The position numbers were made by a program, and so were the translations under genes. A model generated the notes under the pieces. That model was not told the DNA's origin and made no database searches. It was given only the letters and a program-made list of their open reading frames with translations. A DNA stretch of 5,444 bases from Oscillospiraceae bacterium (lineage in GTDB: Bacteria > Bacillota > Clostridia > Oscillospirales > Ruminococcaceae): the NCBI GenBank assembly GCA_031285645.1, contig JAITVU010000393.1:1-5444 (forward strand), given 5' to 3'. The first letter of the stretch is position 1; every line of letters begins with the position of its first letter. This document shows positions 5,202-5,444 of the stretch, in pieces.

Positions 5202-5242
5202 ATGGTCTCATGTGAAACACACGGCGCGGTGTTTAAAACAAA

Positions 5243-5256
5243 CGCGTCATGACGCG
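5243..5256. repeat. Perfect 14-bp palindrome in the rpsJ leader
   Basis: CGCGTCATGACGCG is its own reverse complement; as RNA it gives a 5-bp GC-rich stem with a CATG loop. It lies 37 nt upstream of the rpsJ Shine-Dalgarno, too far to hide it directly. Confidence 0.45.
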
Positions 5257-5293
5257 GAAAACCAGATGGGAATCTCTCGCCTAAGAAAAACAC

Positions 5294-5299
5294 AGGAGG
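5294..5299 (+). promoter_or_regulatory. Ribosome binding site supporting the GTG start of rpsJ
   Basis: A perfect AGGAGG lies 8 nt before the GTG at 5308. No in-frame ATG is available nearby, so the GTG start is well supported. Confidence 0.85.
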
Positions 5300-5307
5300 C
5301 GATTCAA

Positions 5308-5444
5308 GTGGCAGTCAAGGAAAAAATCAGGATCAGGCTCAAAGGTTACGACCCCCAGTTGGTGGATACAAGTTCCGCCAAAATCGTTGAGACGGCGAAG
5401 AGGACCGGCGCACGCGTTTCAGGCCCCATTCCGCTGCCCACCGA
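5308..5444 (+). CDS. rpsJ: 30S ribosomal protein S10 (uS10), 5' part only
   Basis: S10 is a small-subunit ribosomal protein that also acts in transcription antitermination with NusB, and it is usually the first gene of the S10 operon. The window contains 45 complete codons; the full protein is normally about 102-105 residues, so the rest lies beyond the right edge. The start is GTG with a perfect Shine-Dalgarno. Family signatures are unmistakable: [10 protein letters not shown] (6-15), [11 protein letters not shown] (25-35) and VSGPIPLPT (37-45). The basic start and the RIRL strand are as expected for S10. It has its own promoter and a long structured leader, and is probably not co-transcribed with the alr unit. 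Confidence 0.97.
   Translation, partial: MAVKEKIRIRLKGYDPQLVDTSSAKIVETAKRTGARVSGPIPLPT

Larger units (their letters stand above)
4989..5307 (+). ncRNA. Structured 5' leader of rpsJ, probable ribosomal-protein leader
   Basis: No gene lies in this stretch, but several helices can be read by eye. Hairpin A is CCGCTT (5027-5032) with AAGCGG (5036-5041). Stem B is built from CGGAT (5096-5100) with ATCCG (5136-5140), TTGATG (5102-5107) with CATCAA (5127-5132), and TTTGC (5111-5115) with GCAAA (5119-5123). Helix C is a perfect 11-bp pairing of CCGTGTGTTTC (5138-5148) with GAAACACACGG (5214-5224), enclosing a terminator-like hairpin. Stems B and C share bases 5138-5140, so they compete slightly. Leaders before S10 operons often bind a ribosomal protein made by the operon (L4 in Escherichia coli) for feedback control. 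Applying that here is inference. Confidence 0.6.

Overview
The window looks like chromosomal DNA from a low-to-mid GC Gram-positive anaerobe of the Bacillota, most likely class Clostridia. This rests on the Clostridia/Bacilli-type MurD (N-terminus VAFLGIGVTNTD, P-loop GSEGKTTT), the S10 N-terminus, strong AGGAGG ribosome binding sites and near-consensus sigma-A promoters. The assignment is an inference from sequence style; no database was searched. I see no mobile element, CRISPR array, tRNA or rRNA.

Layout. (1) 1-1292, minus strand: murD (UDP-MurNAc-L-Ala:D-Glu ligase), lacking only its last few tens of residues at the left edge. (2) 1293-1851: a 559-base intergenic region between divergent genes, and the most structured part of the window. 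It holds a strong bidirectional intrinsic terminator (1439-1509), a GC-rich foldable block (1537-1603), and two back-to-back sigma-A promoters (minus 1635-1663, plus 1686-1715). A perfect 9+9 inverted repeat (1662-1687) touches both -35 boxes. The leftward promoter and the terminator bracket a possible small RNA of about 190 nt. (3) 1852-2781, plus: a PfkB-family 1-phosphofructokinase (fruK-like) with no fruA or fruR beside it. (4) 2782-3000: an intergenic stretch with an extended -10 promoter. (5) 3001-4833, plus: a probable three-gene unit of a 58-residue two-helix membrane protein, alanine racemase (alr) and a 107-residue three-helix membrane protein. (6) 4834-5307: a weak terminator, a promoter at 4954-4982, and a roughly 320-nt structured leader containing a terminator-like hairpin. 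(7) 5308-5444, plus: the first 45 codons of rpsJ (ribosomal protein S10), normally the first gene of the S10 operon.

Functionally, murD and alr both serve peptidoglycan precursor synthesis: Alr supplies D-alanine and MurD adds D-glutamate to the stem peptide. FruK belongs to sugar catabolism and rpsJ to translation. The genes are ordinary housekeeping genes. The observations worth a second look are in the regulatory DNA: the shared operator-like palindrome, the candidate small RNA, and the rpsJ leader. I found no evidence of a novel defence or other exotic system.
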